Shown here: in pieces, positions 50,257-59,337 of the stretch
Layout of the letters: every line of letters begins with the position of its first letter
How positions within the stretch are numbered: position 1 is the first letter of the stretch
Source: Citrobacter sp. MGH106
GTDB taxonomy: Bacteria; Pseudomonadota; Gammaproteobacteria; Enterobacterales; Enterobacteriaceae
Assembly: GCF_001037495.1 (NCBI RefSeq)
Contig: NZ_KQ089822.1
Coordinates: forward strand, 2,995,938 to 3,059,937
Length of the DNA: 64,000 nucleotides
Reading direction: 5' to 3'
Program-made: the position numbers and the translations under genes
The notes under the pieces: model-generated
Seen by the model: only the letters and a program-made list of their open reading frames with translations
Told to the model about the DNA's origin: nothing
Databases searched by the model: none

Positions 50257-51901
50257 ACCATTTGTCTGGCAGGAACTCTTTGTTCAGAGTAAAGATAATA
50301 CAGAATACGAATTACTCAGTAACCAACACGTTACGGTAACAGAGTTAGACGGAGAGGAAGTGATCAAGGTTGCGCCCGAGGCGTTAACCCTGTTGGCACA
50401 GCAGGCATTTTATGAAGCTTCATTTTTCCTGCGCGCCGGACATTTGAAACAGATCGCCAGTATTCTGCACGATCCACAGGCCAGCAGTAATGATAAATAC
50501 GTCGCACTCCAGCTACTGCGCAATGCAGAGGTTTCGGCTAAAGGCGTATTGCCTAACTGCCAGGATACAGGGACCGCAACCATTGTGGCAAGCAAAGGGC
50601 AGAATGTCTGGACCGGGTGTGATGATGCCGAAGCATTAAGCCATGGCGTATATGCCACATTCACGGAAAACAACCTGCGCTATTCGCAAAACGCACCGCT
50701 GGATATGTATTCCGAGGTCAATACTCAGACTAACCTGCCCGCCCAAATCGACATTAGCGCCACCCCGGGTAATGAATACCGGTTCCTGTTCGTCAACAAA
50801 GGTGGTGGCTCAGCTAACAAAGCAGCGCTGTACCAGGAAACCAAATCAATTTTACAGCCGGAAAAACTCACTGCCTTCCTGATTGATAAAATGAAATCAC
50901 TGGGAACAGCCGCCTGCCCGCCATATCACATTGCATTTGTCGTTGGCGGTCTGTCTGCCGATCAGGCGCTGAAAGTCGCAAAACTGGCATCAACTAAATA
51001 TTACGATAACCTGCCCACCAGCGGGAACGAACTGGGTCAGGCGTTCCGCGATACGGCACTGGAAGCCACTCTTCTCAATGCCAGCCGTGAGTTTGGCATC
51101 GGGGCACAATTTGGCGGCAAATACTTTGCGCACGATATTCGTGTTATTCGCCTGCCACGCCACGGCGGCTCCTGCCCTATCGCTATGGCACTCTCCTGCT
51201 CTGCTGACCGCAATATTAAAGCCAAGATTAATAAACAGGGTATCTGGCTGGAAAAACTCGAACATAATCCGGGCAAATTCATTCCCGATTCTCACCGCGT
51301 AGAAAATGGTGCTCAGACCGTACAGCTCAATCTGGACCGCCCGTTGCGCGATATTCTGCATGATCTGTCCACACTGCCGATTGGAACCCGACTATCGCTA
51401 AGTGGCCCGATTGTCGTCGCCCGTGATATCGCCCACGCCAAAATCAAAGAACGTCTGGATAACGGCGAACCGATGCCGGAGTACATGAAAAACCATATCG
51501 TTTATTACGCTGGCCCGGCAAAAACTCCAAATAATCAGGCTTGTGGCTCAATGGGTCCCACCACCGGCGGGCGCATGGATGGGTACGTCGATGCTTTCCA
51601 GGCAGCGGGTGGCAGTCTGATCATGTTGTCAAAGGGCAACCGCAGCAAGCAGGTAACCGATGCCTGCCACACGCATGGCGGATTTAACCTTGGCAGCATA
51701 GGAGGCGCAGCAGCCTTACTGGCACAGCAGTACGTGAAAAGCCTGCGCTGCCTTGAGTATCCGGAACTCGGCATGGAAGCGGTCTGGATGATGGAAGTCG
51801 AAAACATGCCGGCCTTTGTGCTGGTGGATGACAAGGGCAATAACTTCTTCAGTCAGTTTGAACAGCAACATCGCTGCTCAACCTGTCCGGCAGGGAAATA
51901 A
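50249..51901 (+). CDS. Class I fumarase-type hydratase, probable mesaconase
   Basis: A 550-residue [4Fe-4S] hydro-lyase of the FumA/FumB family. Cluster cysteines are seen in [21 protein letters not shown] and [14 protein letters not shown]. coli FumA/FumB interconvert fumarate and malate. The relative called FumD in E. coli O157:H7, encoded with a methylaspartate pathway, prefers mesaconate to (S)-citramalate. The same context here makes mesaconase the better call, but fumarase activity cannot be excluded. The ATG at 50249 behind AGGTGAGA is preferred to the GTG four codons upstream. An ERIC element lies just before it; AAGGAG at its end serves the next gene. Confidence 0.88.
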   Translation: MSKPFVWQELFVQSKDNTEYELLSNQHVTVTELDGEEVIKVAPEALTLLAQQAFYEASFFLRAGHLKQIASILHDPQASSNDKYVALQLLRNAEVSAKGVLPNCQDTGTATIVASKGQNVWTGCDDAEALSHGVYATFTENNLRYSQNAPLDMYSEVNTQTNLPAQIDISATPGNEYRFLFVNKGGGSANKAALYQETKSILQPEKLTAFLIDKMKSLGTAACPPYHIAFVVGGLSADQALKVAKLASTKYYDNLPTSGNELGQAFRDTALEATLLNASREFGIGAQFGGKYFAHDIRVIRLPRHGGSCPIAMALSCSADRNIKAKINKQGIWLEKLEHNPGKFIPDSHRVENGAQTVQLNLDRPLRDILHDLSTLPIGTRLSLSGPIVVARDIAHAKIKERLDNGEPMPEYMKNHIVYYAGPAKTPNNQACGSMGPTTGGRMDGYVDAFQAAGGSLIMLSKGNRSKQVTDACHTHGGFNLGSIGGAAALLAQQYVKSLRCLEYPELGMEAVWMMEVENMPAFVLVDDKGNNFFSQFEQQHRCSTCPAGK

Positions 51902-51910
51902 GGAGCAACA

Positions 51911-52513
51911 ATGGAAGCGCGAGTCAACAATGACAGACACCGCCAGCGCCAGCAGAAACTGAAAGAACAGGTTGATACCCGCGTGGCGGCGGCAACGGAG
52001 AAGAAAGGAATTCTGATAGTCTTCACCGGCAACGGTAAAGGTAAATCCACCGCAGCCTTTGGGACGGCAACGCGCGCGGTAGGTCACGGAAAAACCGTTG
52101 GCATCGCGCAGTTTATTAAAGGCCAGTGGGATAATGGCGAGTACAACACGTTACAGCCGCTCGGTGTTGAATTTCATATCATGGGTACCGGTTTTACCTG
52201 GGAAACCCAGAACAGGGAAGCCGACATCGAGGCGGCAACAGCGGTCTGGCAGGAAAGTAAGCGCATGCTAGCCGATGCACATTACGACCTGGTGGTGCTG
52301 GATGAACTCACCTATATGCTGGCTTATCACTATCTGGATACGCAGGAGGTTATCAGCGCTATCGAGAATCGCCCTGCAGAACAGAGCGTGATCGTCACAG
52401 GACGTGGATGCCACACGCAATTACTGGAACTTGCCGATACGGTGAGTGAAATTCGCCCGGTTAAGCACGCGTTTGATAGTGGTATTCAGGCACAGGTCGG
52501 GATCGACTGGTAA
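51911..52513 (+). CDS. cobO: ATP:corrinoid adenosyltransferase (CobO/BtuR family)
   Basis: A 200-residue P-loop enzyme that adenosylates cob(I)alamin. Walker A variant GNGKGKST is near residue 38; VVLDELTYML (Walker B) and VTGRGCHTQLLELAD are typical. It starts 9 bp after the mesaconase, with AAGGAG formed at that gene's stop. It would supply adenosylcobalamin to glutamate mutase, probably as a paralogue of a housekeeping BtuR elsewhere. Last gene of the + strand series. Confidence 0.93.
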   Translation: MEARVNNDRHRQRQQKLKEQVDTRVAAATEKKGILIVFTGNGKGKSTAAFGTATRAVGHGKTVGIAQFIKGQWDNGEYNTLQPLGVEFHIMGTGFTWETQNREADIEAATAVWQESKRMLADAHYDLVVLDELTYMLAYHYLDTQEVISAIENRPAEQSVIVTGRGCHTQLLELADTVSEIRPVKHAFDSGIQAQVGIDW

Positions 52514-52521
52514 CGAGACTT

Positions 52522-52556
52522 TTGCCGGATAACATGTTCGCTTATCCGGCCTACCA
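52522..52556. repeat. REP element between convergent cobO and LysR genes
   Basis: TTGCCGGATAACATGTTCG followed by CTTATCCGGCCTACC is a standard REP unit between two gene ends. Confidence 0.75.
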
Positions 52557-52592
52557 TTTCATCAGATAGCAGACCGGCGTTATCATCCGGTA

Positions 52593-53501
52593 TCAGCAGC
52601 CCACTTTAGAGACCACGGATTTATTCAATAACCAGTTGCGGAAAATCTGTAAATGCAGGGATTCCGATTTTTCTTCACGCCACGTCATAATGAAACGGTT
52701 CCCGGTACGCATAGGAACGTCGCAGGGAATGACCATATCACCACTGTCCAGATCGTGCTGAATAGCAAAACGGGGTAACAGAGCCACGCCCAAATTAGAA
52801 CGCACGGCGGCGATCAGCATCGACAATAAATCAAAACGCGGACCTTTATTCACCAGTGGGCTACTGACATTGGACAGCGCAAACCACTCCTGCCAGCCTT
52901 TGATACGCGTGCTTTGGTGCAACAGGGTAAACTCATTTAGCAGATCATCGACAGCCAGTTTCTGATTGGATTCAGAGAGCAGACATCTGCTGCATACCGG
53001 CAAAATTTCCTCTTCAAAAAGATACTCAACCTCTGACCATGGCGAGTAAAAATCTTCCCGCATGATCGCGGCATCATACTCACGATTGAGAAAATCACCG
53101 ATATTCGCCAAAGAATGGATATTAACGATAATATCAGGGTTAAGTTTGTTGAATTCGCGCAGGTTGGGGATCAACCAATGTGTACTGAAGGTAGGATTAA
53201 CCGCCAGTTCGATAACCTGCACGGTCGGTTGCCAGGTCATTATTGTTGTCGTATCACGTTCAAGTTTGTTTAGCGTTTCCTTAACAATACTTAAATAATG
53301 TTTCCCAGCCGCATTTAAAAAAATGCGCTTTTTGGCATGATTAAATAACGATGTATTGAGAAAATCTTCCAGAGCATTAACCTGGCGGAAAACTGCGCTT
53401 TGTGTCAGAGCAAGCTCTTCTGCCGCCCGGGTATAACTTTCATGACGCGCAACCACTTCAAAAGTTACCAGCAACTCCGTCTTGGGTATTTTTCCTCTCA
53501 T
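52593..53501 (-). CDS. LysR-type regulator, GcvA-like, candidate island regulator
   Basis: A 302-residue LysR protein: N-terminal HTH (VARHESYTRAAEELALTQSA, VFRQVNALEDFL) and effector domain. The N-terminal block most resembles the GcvA subgroup. The start ATG at 53501 (MRGKIPKTELL) is behind GAGG; upstream in-frame Met codons would add 4 or 24 unlikely residues. It is convergent with the adenosyltransferase and divergent from the SUMT gene. It may control the glutamate mutase operon or the SUMT gene; no target can be proven from sequence. Confidence 0.87.
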   Translation of the reverse strand: MRGKIPKTELLVTFEVVARHESYTRAAEELALTQSAVFRQVNALEDFLNTSLFNHAKKRIFLNAAGKHYLSIVKETLNKLERDTTTIMTWQPTVQVIELAVNPTFSTHWLIPNLREFNKLNPDIIVNIHSLANIGDFLNREYDAAIMREDFYSPWSEVEYLFEEEILPVCSRCLLSESNQKLAVDDLLNEFTLLHQSTRIKGWQEWFALSNVSSPLVNKGPRFDLLSMLIAAVRSNLGVALLPRFAIQHDLDSGDMVIPCDVPMRTGNRFIMTWREEKSESLHLQIFRNWLLNKSVVSKVGC

Positions 53502-53907
53502 AACCTCTTCCATATGCAGCGTACAAAAATAGTTTAATTTATAAAAAATAATTCGATTCACCCAGATGAGCATCGAGAGTTATATTTTATTTTGTCCATT
53601 GATGTCATTGATCCAATCCATGATTTACTCACACTGGCGGCGGATAAATATTAACCAATAATACTCAAGCACAGCAATAAACACAATTTAAATAAGGTTA
53701 AATCCAGGCAAATAGTGCCAATAAGTTCTTAATAATTTTTCATGTTATCTTGTTTATTGCAGAAAAAACTTTGCGAGTTTAATCAATATTGTCCCTGCGA
53801 TAATTTAGGACAATTTAGCGTTATAACTTATGGGCAAACGACTGCTTTTAATCATTCCGCAATGTAGTTTCTGCCATTTTTTTGTTAGCCGTGATAAAGG
53901 ACACAAT
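53502..53907. other. Divergent promoter region between LysR and SUMT genes
   Basis: This AT-rich 406-bp stretch has no convincing gene. It contains an inverted repeat ATTGTCC-N13-GGACAAT at 53788-53814. A frame extending SUMT upstream to 53830 has no ribosome-binding site and no family similarity. Confidence 0.6.
53788..53814. promoter_or_regulatory. Inverted repeat, candidate operator upstream of SUMT
   Basis: Perfect 7-bp arms ATTGTCC and GGACAAT separated by 13 bp, 94 bp before the SUMT start. It could bind the adjacent LysR or PocR-like regulator. It is the only clear dyad in this region. Confidence 0.4.
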
Positions 53908-54696
53908 GTGAAAACTTTCGGAAAGGTCTGGCTCGTCGGAGCAGGTCCCGGTGATATTTCATTACTCACCCTCAAAGCGATGATGTGCATTAAACAAGCT
54001 GATGTCATTATTTACGATCGTCTGGTCAATCCTAAAATTCTGGAATGGGCATCCGCTGAGTGTAAACTTGTCAATGTCGGAAAAACCCCTGGCTTTCATT
54101 GTGTGCCACAAGATGAAATCAACTTACTGCTTATTCAGTACGCTGAAACGCATGACAACATCGTGCGTTTAAAAGGCGGTGATCCTTACGTTTTTGGTCG
54201 TGGAGCTGAGGAAGTTGAGGGACTCGTAGAGATCGGGATTCCATTTGAAGTCGTGCCCGGTATCAGTTCCACCATTGGCGGCCTTGCATGCGCCGGTATT
54301 CCGGTCACTCATCGCGATTTCGCATCCGGGTTTCACGTAGTGACAGGCCATACACGAGAAGGCAACCAGCAGCAGGACTGGCGTCAGTTGGCCAGACTCA
54401 ACGGTACGCTGGTTATCGTGATGGGTATCGCCAACCTGGCATTTATCTGCGAGGAACTGTTGATGGGCGGAAAATCGGCAGACACGCCCGCCGCCGTTAT
54501 CATGTCTGCCACGCGGGAAAATCAGCGCCGCCTGACCTGTACGCTCGGTGCATTATTGAATAAAGCACAGGAAGCAAACGTTGTGCCACCTGCGCTTATC
54601 GTCATTGGTGATGTCGTCACCCTCAGCGATCGACTCTCTTTTATTCCCGAAGCCATCACGCTGCCGGAAAACCTTTACTGCGAGAGTCTGGCGTGA
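53908..54696 (+). CDS. cobA: Uroporphyrinogen-III C-methyltransferase (SUMT)
   Basis: A 262-residue SAM-dependent methyltransferase that makes precorrin-2, the branch-point precursor of cobalamin and sirohaem. Signatures are VWLVGAGPGDISLLTLKA at the N-terminus, RLKGGDPYVFGRGAEE and VVPGISS. The start is GTG at 53908 with AAAGGA in front, giving MKTFGKVW-like N-terminus; an ATG 26 codons upstream lacks support. It covers only the CysGA part of the bifunctional CysG. Beside a B12-dependent catabolic operon it probably boosts corrinoid supply. Its last 22 bases overlap the end of the convergent PocR-like gene. Confidence 0.9.
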   Translation: MKTFGKVWLVGAGPGDISLLTLKAMMCIKQADVIIYDRLVNPKILEWASAECKLVNVGKTPGFHCVPQDEINLLLIQYAETHDNIVRLKGGDPYVFGRGAEEVEGLVEIGIPFEVVPGISSTIGGLACAGIPVTHRDFASGFHVVTGHTREGNQQQDWRQLARLNGTLVIVMGIANLAFICEELLMGGKSADTPAAVIMSATRENQRRLTCTLGALLNKAQEANVVPPALIVIGDVVTLSDRLSFIPEAITLPENLYCESLA

Positions 54697-55568
54697 CGAA
54701 AAGACTGAGGTGACGTTTGATGCGCTGCCCGGAATACGCGGCAAAAATAACTGGTTTGTGCGTAGTGAAGTTTCCGGGCAATGCTGTCTATCGAATGAAC
54801 AGGGTCGTGCAATAACTCCCCCGCCTTTTGCATTTTTTTCTGATTCACCCAGGTTTTAAAATTAACACCCTGACGTTTCTTAAAAAAACGACTGAAATAA
54901 TTCGCACTTAAACAAACGTGCGCTGCCACAGTCTCCAGAGATAATTCACCATATAAATTATCATCAATATAGCGAAGTGCCGCTGATAGTTTTCTCTCGT
55001 GACGAGAAAGCTCCGTATAATATGGGCGAATAGTATTAATTTGCGATCCGAAGGAAGCATCAACCTGTTGTTCCTGATGTTCAAAGTTATCAACAATAAA
55101 CCTCAGTAAATTTGCCGATGCCACCAGTGTGTTATTATCCACTACAGTAACCCGTTCCCACTCAGCTTTTATCCGAGGTTCATTCATCCATTGTGGTTTG
55201 TCATCAATCACAATTGTTTTATATTCCTGATGTTTTGCCCGTACCTGACCACAAATAATAAAGCCGTACAGATTGCCCTCATGGATTAACGGCATTGAGA
55301 ATAGGCTTAATCCTGCATAACAGCAGAGTATTCTGGGTTTAACCTGCTTTAACCCCTCAAAAGCACAATACTTATCACACTTTTGACAACTCGGGCGATA
55401 CAGTTCATTGGTACGCATTAATGAACAAAATGAATTGAAGCCATGACAATCAGATATTGCCTTACCTGTAACATCAACGACTACCGTTGCTAATCCGGTC
55501 GCACCAGAGAAGATCTCAGCTATAGAGAAAAAACTCTGCAAGTAGTCATCCTGAATTTTCAGCGGCAC
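54675..55568 (-). CDS. PocR-like AraC-family regulator
   Basis: A 297-residue protein with an N-terminal PocR ligand-sensing domain and a C-terminal AraC-type double HTH (LSLETVAAHVCLSANYFSRF and SIARKLHYAQTSYFCRVFRA). The sensor has a Cys-rich stretch (CQKCDKYC, then CCYAG) like Salmonella PocR, which activates cob and pdu genes in response to 1,2-propanediol. The start is GTG at 55568 behind GGAGGAAGGC. Next to SUMT, it likely ties corrinoid synthesis to a signal of this pathway, but the ligand is unknown and may differ from propanediol. No pdu gene is present. Confidence 0.88.
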   Translation of the reverse strand: MPLKIQDDYLQSFFSIAEIFSGATGLATVVVDVTGKAISDCHGFNSFCSLMRTNELYRPSCQKCDKYCAFEGLKQVKPRILCCYAGLSLFSMPLIHEGNLYGFIICGQVRAKHQEYKTIVIDDKPQWMNEPRIKAEWERVTVVDNNTLVASANLLRFIVDNFEHQEQQVDASFGSQINTIRPYYTELSRHERKLSAALRYIDDNLYGELSLETVAAHVCLSANYFSRFFKKRQGVNFKTWVNQKKMQKAGELLHDPVHSIDSIARKLHYAQTSYFCRVFRAAHQTSPQSFRHARLSQ

Positions 55569-55831
55569 GCCTTCCTCCGGTATTCATGATATTTAAGCCG
55601 GTAATATGCAGAATTTAGCCTAAAGAAAGAATGATGCTTACCGCAAAAAATAATCTTATTTATGAAGATGATTATGATCAAATTGCAAGATGAATAATGT
55701 GTCGTCTTAACCACAATAGTGCGGTGAGTACGACTGCGTCACTGGCCATCTTTTAATTTATTATATTCTGCCTTCAGAGAACGGGTGACGGGTTACAGAT
55801 ATTCGGCAGGAACAAAAAACGAAAAAGACAT
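55569..55831. other. Intergenic region between PocR-like gene and suc 3' UTR
   Basis: About 260 bp of AT-rich sequence containing the promoter side of the PocR-like gene. No gene, repeat or clear operator was found. Together with the suc 3' UTR to 55949 it makes a 381-bp non-coding stretch. Confidence 0.5.
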
Positions 55832-55932
55832 AAAAAAGGCCATCATCAGATGGCCAACCATGTCGAAAACGGACCAGCCCTGCGTCCTTCGCACAACGCA
55901 TACAGCCGGTTGCACGAAGGGGTCGGGCTTTA
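55832..55932 (-). ncRNA. sdhX: SdhX (RybD) sRNA from the sucD 3' UTR
   Basis: The minus-strand sequence after sucD runs AAAGCCCGACCCCTTCGTGC, continues through a GCGAAGGACGCAGGGC segment and ends with the terminator hairpin and U-run. This matches the position and form of SdhX, an Hfq-dependent sRNA cleaved from the 3' end of the sdh-suc mRNA in E. coli that represses ackA. The 5' end is estimated; the 3' end is the terminator. Confidence 0.75.
55838..55855 (-). terminator. Terminator of the sdh-suc operon (3' end of SdhX)
   Basis: Perfect stem GGCCATC / GATGGCC with an ATCA loop; the minus strand continues with TTTTTTA. Confidence 0.88.
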
Positions 55933-55949
55933 TTACTACTTTTTGAGAA

Positions 55950-56819
55950 TTACTTAATCACAGTTTTCAGCGCTTCACCGATATCGGCCAGGCTGCGCAC
56001 GGTTTTCACCCCCGCGGCTTCCAGTGCGGCAAATTTCTCATCAGCCGTACCTTTACCACCAGAGATAATCGCACCCGCGTGCCCCATACGTTTGCCTTTC
56101 GGCGCGGTCACGCCCGCGATGTAGCCAACAACTGGCTTGGTCACATGATCTTTAATGTACGCCGCCGCTTCTTCTTCCGCGCTACCGCCGATCTCACCGA
56201 TCATCACGATCGCTTCAGTCTGTGGATCTTCCTGGAACAGTTTCAGGATGTCGATAAAGTTTGAGCCAGGGATCGGGTCACCACCGATACCTACGCAGGT
56301 AGACTGGCCGAAACCATAGTCAGTCGTCTGCTTAACCGCTTCATAGGTCAACGTACCAGAACGAGAAACGATACCCACTTTACCCGGCTTGTGAATGTGA
56401 CCCGGCATGATGCCGATTTTGCATTCGCCTGGGGTGATAACGCCAGGACAGTTCGGCCCAATCATGCGCACGCCCGCTTCATCAAGCGCCACTTTCACGG
56501 TCAGCATATCCAGCGTCGGGATGCCTTCAGTGATGGTGATAATCAGTTTAATACCTGCGTTGATGGCTTCCAGAATGGAGTCTTTGCAGAACGGAGCCGG
56601 TACATAAATAACAGACGCAGTCGCGCCGGTGGCTTCAACCGCTTCACGCACGGTGTTAAACACTGGCAGGCCCAGGTGAGTTGTACCGCCTTTACCCGGC
56701 GTTACACCACCAACCATTTGCGTACCGTAAGCAATCGCTTGTTCAGAGTGGAATGTCCCCTGGCTACCGGTGAAGCCCTGGCAGATAACCTTGGTATCTT
56801 TATTAATTAAAACTGACAT
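55950..56819 (-). CDS. sucD: Succinyl-CoA synthetase alpha subunit
   Basis: A 289-residue TCA-cycle subunit with an N-terminal CoA-binding domain ([17 protein letters not shown]) and a C-terminal flavodoxin-like domain. The phosphorylated active-site His is in [18 protein letters not shown]. It overlaps the sucC stop by one base. Last gene of sdh-suc, followed by SdhX. Confidence 0.97.
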   Translation of the reverse strand: MSVLINKDTKVICQGFTGSQGTFHSEQAIAYGTQMVGGVTPGKGGTTHLGLPVFNTVREAVEATGATASVIYVPAPFCKDSILEAINAGIKLIITITEGIPTLDMLTVKVALDEAGVRMIGPNCPGVITPGECKIGIMPGHIHKPGKVGIVSRSGTLTYEAVKQTTDYGFGQSTCVGIGGDPIPGSNFIDILKLFQEDPQTEAIVMIGEIGGSAEEEAAAYIKDHVTKPVVGYIAGVTAPKGKRMGHAGAIISGGKGTADEKFAALEAAGVKTVRSLADIGEALKTVIK

Positions 56820-57985
56820 TATTTCCCCTCCACTGCGGCAACAACCTGCTGAGCTGCATCCGTCAGACTTTTCGCTGCAATAATATTCAGGCCGCTGTCA
56901 GCCAGTTTTTTCGCGCCGAGTTCGGCGTTGTTACCTTCCAGACGCACAACCACCGGAACGTTAACACCAACTTCCGCTACCGCGCCGATGATACCGTCGG
57001 CGATCAGGTCGCAACGCACGATGCCACCAAAGATGTTAACCAGTACGGCTTTAACATTGTCGTCAGAGAGGATAATTTTGAACGCTTCGGTGACACGCTC
57101 TTTAGTCGCACCGCCGCCAACGTCGAGGAAGTTAGCTGGTTCGCCACCGTGCAGCTTAACAATGTCCATGGTGCCCATTGCCAGGCCAGCGCCGTTAACC
57201 ATACAACCAATGTTACCGTCCAGCGCGACGTAGTTCAGTTCCCACTGTGCAGCCTGAGCTTCACGCGGATCTTCCTGAGACTGATCGCGCATTTCACGCA
57301 GATCCGGCTGGCGGAATAGTGCGTTGCCGTCAGCGCCTAGTTTACCGTCGAGGCAGATCAGATCGCCCTGTTTGGTCACCACCAGCGGGTTGATTTCGAT
57401 CAGCGCCAGGTCGCGCTCAAGGAAAATGGTCGCCAGACCCATGAAGATCTTGGTGAATTGCTGAACCTGCTTACCTTCCAGACCCAGTTTGAACGCCAGG
57501 TCACGGCCCTGATACGGCATTGGACCCGTCAGCGGATCGAGCGCCACTTTATGGATCAGGTGCGGGGTTTCTTCCGCCACTTTTTCGATTTCCACGCCGC
57601 CTTCGGTAGAGGCCATAAAGACCACGCGACGGGAGCTGCGATCAACTACTGCACCGAGGTAAAGTTCTTTACCAATGTCGGTCGCAGCTTCAACCAGAAT
57701 CTGATTTACCGGTTGACCGTTGGCATCTGTCTGGTAGGTCACCAGACGTTTGCCCAGCCAGTGTTCAGCAAAAGCGCGAATGTCTTCTTTGCTGTTAACA
57801 ACCTTCACACCGCCCGCTTTACCACGGCCACCAGCGTGAACCTGACATTTCACTACCCACGGGCCTGCGCCGATTTTTGATGCGGCTTCTTCGGCTTCAC
57901 GCGGAGTAGTACAGGCATAACCCACCGGTGCCGGTAAGCCATAGCGGGCAAAAAGTTGTTTTGCCTGATATTCATGTAAGTTCAT
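56819..57985 (-). CDS. sucC: Succinyl-CoA synthetase beta subunit
   Basis: A 388-residue ATP-grasp subunit that sets nucleotide use. The N-terminal [19 protein letters not shown]-grasp block [14 protein letters not shown] and C-terminal [16 protein letters not shown] are standard. It starts about 115 bp after sucB, a gap that holds a REP element. Confidence 0.97.
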   Translation of the reverse strand: MNLHEYQAKQLFARYGLPAPVGYACTTPREAEEAASKIGAGPWVVKCQVHAGGRGKAGGVKVVNSKEDIRAFAEHWLGKRLVTYQTDANGQPVNQILVEAATDIGKELYLGAVVDRSSRRVVFMASTEGGVEIEKVAEETPHLIHKVALDPLTGPMPYQGRDLAFKLGLEGKQVQQFTKIFMGLATIFLERDLALIEINPLVVTKQGDLICLDGKLGADGNALFRQPDLREMRDQSQEDPREAQAAQWELNYVALDGNIGCMVNGAGLAMGTMDIVKLHGGEPANFLDVGGGATKERVTEAFKIILSDDNVKAVLVNIFGGIVRCDLIADGIIGAVAEVGVNVPVVVRLEGNNAELGAKKLADSGLNIIAAKSLTDAAQQVVAAVEGK

Positions 57986-58024
57986 GTGTTCTGTCCATCC
58001 TTCAGGTAATCGTTATCTTTAAAC

Positions 58025-58079
58025 CTGTAGGCCGTTGCGTTTTTCATGCCGGATGGCGCAACGCTTATCGGCCTACAGG
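58025..58079. repeat. REP element between sucB and sucC
   Basis: GCCGGATGGCGCAACGCTTATCGGCCTACAGG-type REP (58048-58079) preceded by the inverted partial CTGTAGGCCGTTGCG. The REP core quoted in parts is GCCGGATGGCG and CTTATCGGCCTACAGG. It may modulate transcript stability between sucB and sucC. Confidence 0.75.
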
Positions 58080-58099
58080 GCAGGTGATACTCTCAGGTA

Positions 58100-59323
58100 C
58101 TACACGTCCAGCAGCAGACGCGTTGGATCTTCCAGCAACTCTTTAATGGTCACCAGGAAGCCTACTGACTCACGACCATCGATCAAACGGTGGTCATAAG
58201 ACAGCGCCAGATACATCATCGGCAGGATTTCAACCTTGCCGTCTACAGCCATCGGACGATCTTTGATGGCATGCATACCCAGGATGGCGCTCTGCGGCGG
58301 GTTAATGATTGGCGTGGACATCAGGGAACCGAACACACCACCGTTAGTGATGGTGAAGTTACCCCCCGTCAGATCTTCAACCGTCAACTTGCCGTCGCGA
58401 CCTTTTACTGCCAGCTCTTTAATGTTTTTCTCGATGTCAGCCATACCCAGCAGATCCACATCTCGCAGAACCGGAGTTACCAGGCCGCGCGGCGTAGATA
58501 CCGCCATGCTCACATCAAAGTAGTTGTGGTACACCACGTCACCGCCATCGATAGAAGCGTTCACTTCCGGATAGCGTTTCAGCGCTTCAACAACCGCTTT
58601 AACATAGAAGGACATAAAGCCCAGACGGATACCGTGACGTTTTTCGAACGCGTCGCCGTACTGCTTACGCAGATCCATAATCGGCTTCATGTTGACTTCG
58701 TTGAACGTCGTCAGCATTGCTGTCGAATTTTTCGCTTCCAGCAGACGCTCAGCTACGCGCTTACGCAGACGGGTCATCGGTACGCGTTTTTCACCGCGAG
58801 CACCCAGCGCAGGCTGTGCTGCAGGCGCCGCTGCCGGGGCTTTCGCTTCCGCTTTTGCTGCCGGAGCTTTAGCCAGATGTTTTTCAACATCTTCACGCGT
58901 GATACGACCACCGACACCGGTACCATTGATGGCACTGGCTTCGAGATTATGCTCACCCAGCAGGCGACGGATCGCCGGGCTCAGGGCATCGTTATTCTGC
59001 TCGGCAAGAGACGCCTGTTGACGCTGTGCCGGGGTAGAATCTTTCTCTTCAGATTTAGCACTGGTCTCTTTACCACTGCTATTGCCTTCACGCAGGCGAC
59101 CAAGGATCTGGCGAGAAGTGACAGTGGTCCCTTCATCTTCCAGAACTGCATCAAGAATACCGTCCGCTGATGCCGGTACTTCCAGTACCACTTTGTCAGT
59201 TTCGATTTCTACCAGTACTTCGTCACGACGTACTGCATCGCCCGGTTTTTTGTGCCAGGTTGCAACCGTTGCATCTGCTACGGATTCAGGCAGGTCGGGA
59301 ACAAGAATATCTACGCTACTCAT
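58100..59323 (-). CDS. sucB: 2-oxoglutarate dehydrogenase E2 (dihydrolipoyl succinyltransferase)
   Basis: A 407-residue E2 core: N-terminal lipoyl domain with the modified Lys in [14 protein letters not shown] (Lys near residue 44), a peripheral-subunit-binding domain ([20 protein letters not shown]), an Ala/Pro linker, and a catalytic domain with the active-site block [12 protein letters not shown]. It starts 15 bp after sucA. Confidence 0.97.
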   Translation of the reverse strand: MSSVDILVPDLPESVADATVATWHKKPGDAVRRDEVLVEIETDKVVLEVPASADGILDAVLEDEGTTVTSRQILGRLREGNSSGKETSAKSEEKDSTPAQRQQASLAEQNNDALSPAIRRLLGEHNLEASAINGTGVGGRITREDVEKHLAKAPAAKAEAKAPAAAPAAQPALGARGEKRVPMTRLRKRVAERLLEAKNSTAMLTTFNEVNMKPIMDLRKQYGDAFEKRHGIRLGFMSFYVKAVVEALKRYPEVNASIDGGDVVYHNYFDVSMAVSTPRGLVTPVLRDVDLLGMADIEKNIKELAVKGRDGKLTVEDLTGGNFTITNGGVFGSLMSTPIINPPQSAILGMHAIKDRPMAVDGKVEILPMMYLALSYDHRLIDGRESVGFLVTIKELLEDPTRLLLDV

Positions 59324-59337
59324 TATTTATCCTTTAT

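Noticed and set aside
53830-53907. 26-codon N-terminal extension of the SUMT protein
   Set aside because: No ribosome-binding site at the upstream ATG and no similarity to SUMT proteins. The GTG at 53908 has AAAGGA and begins at the conserved domain.
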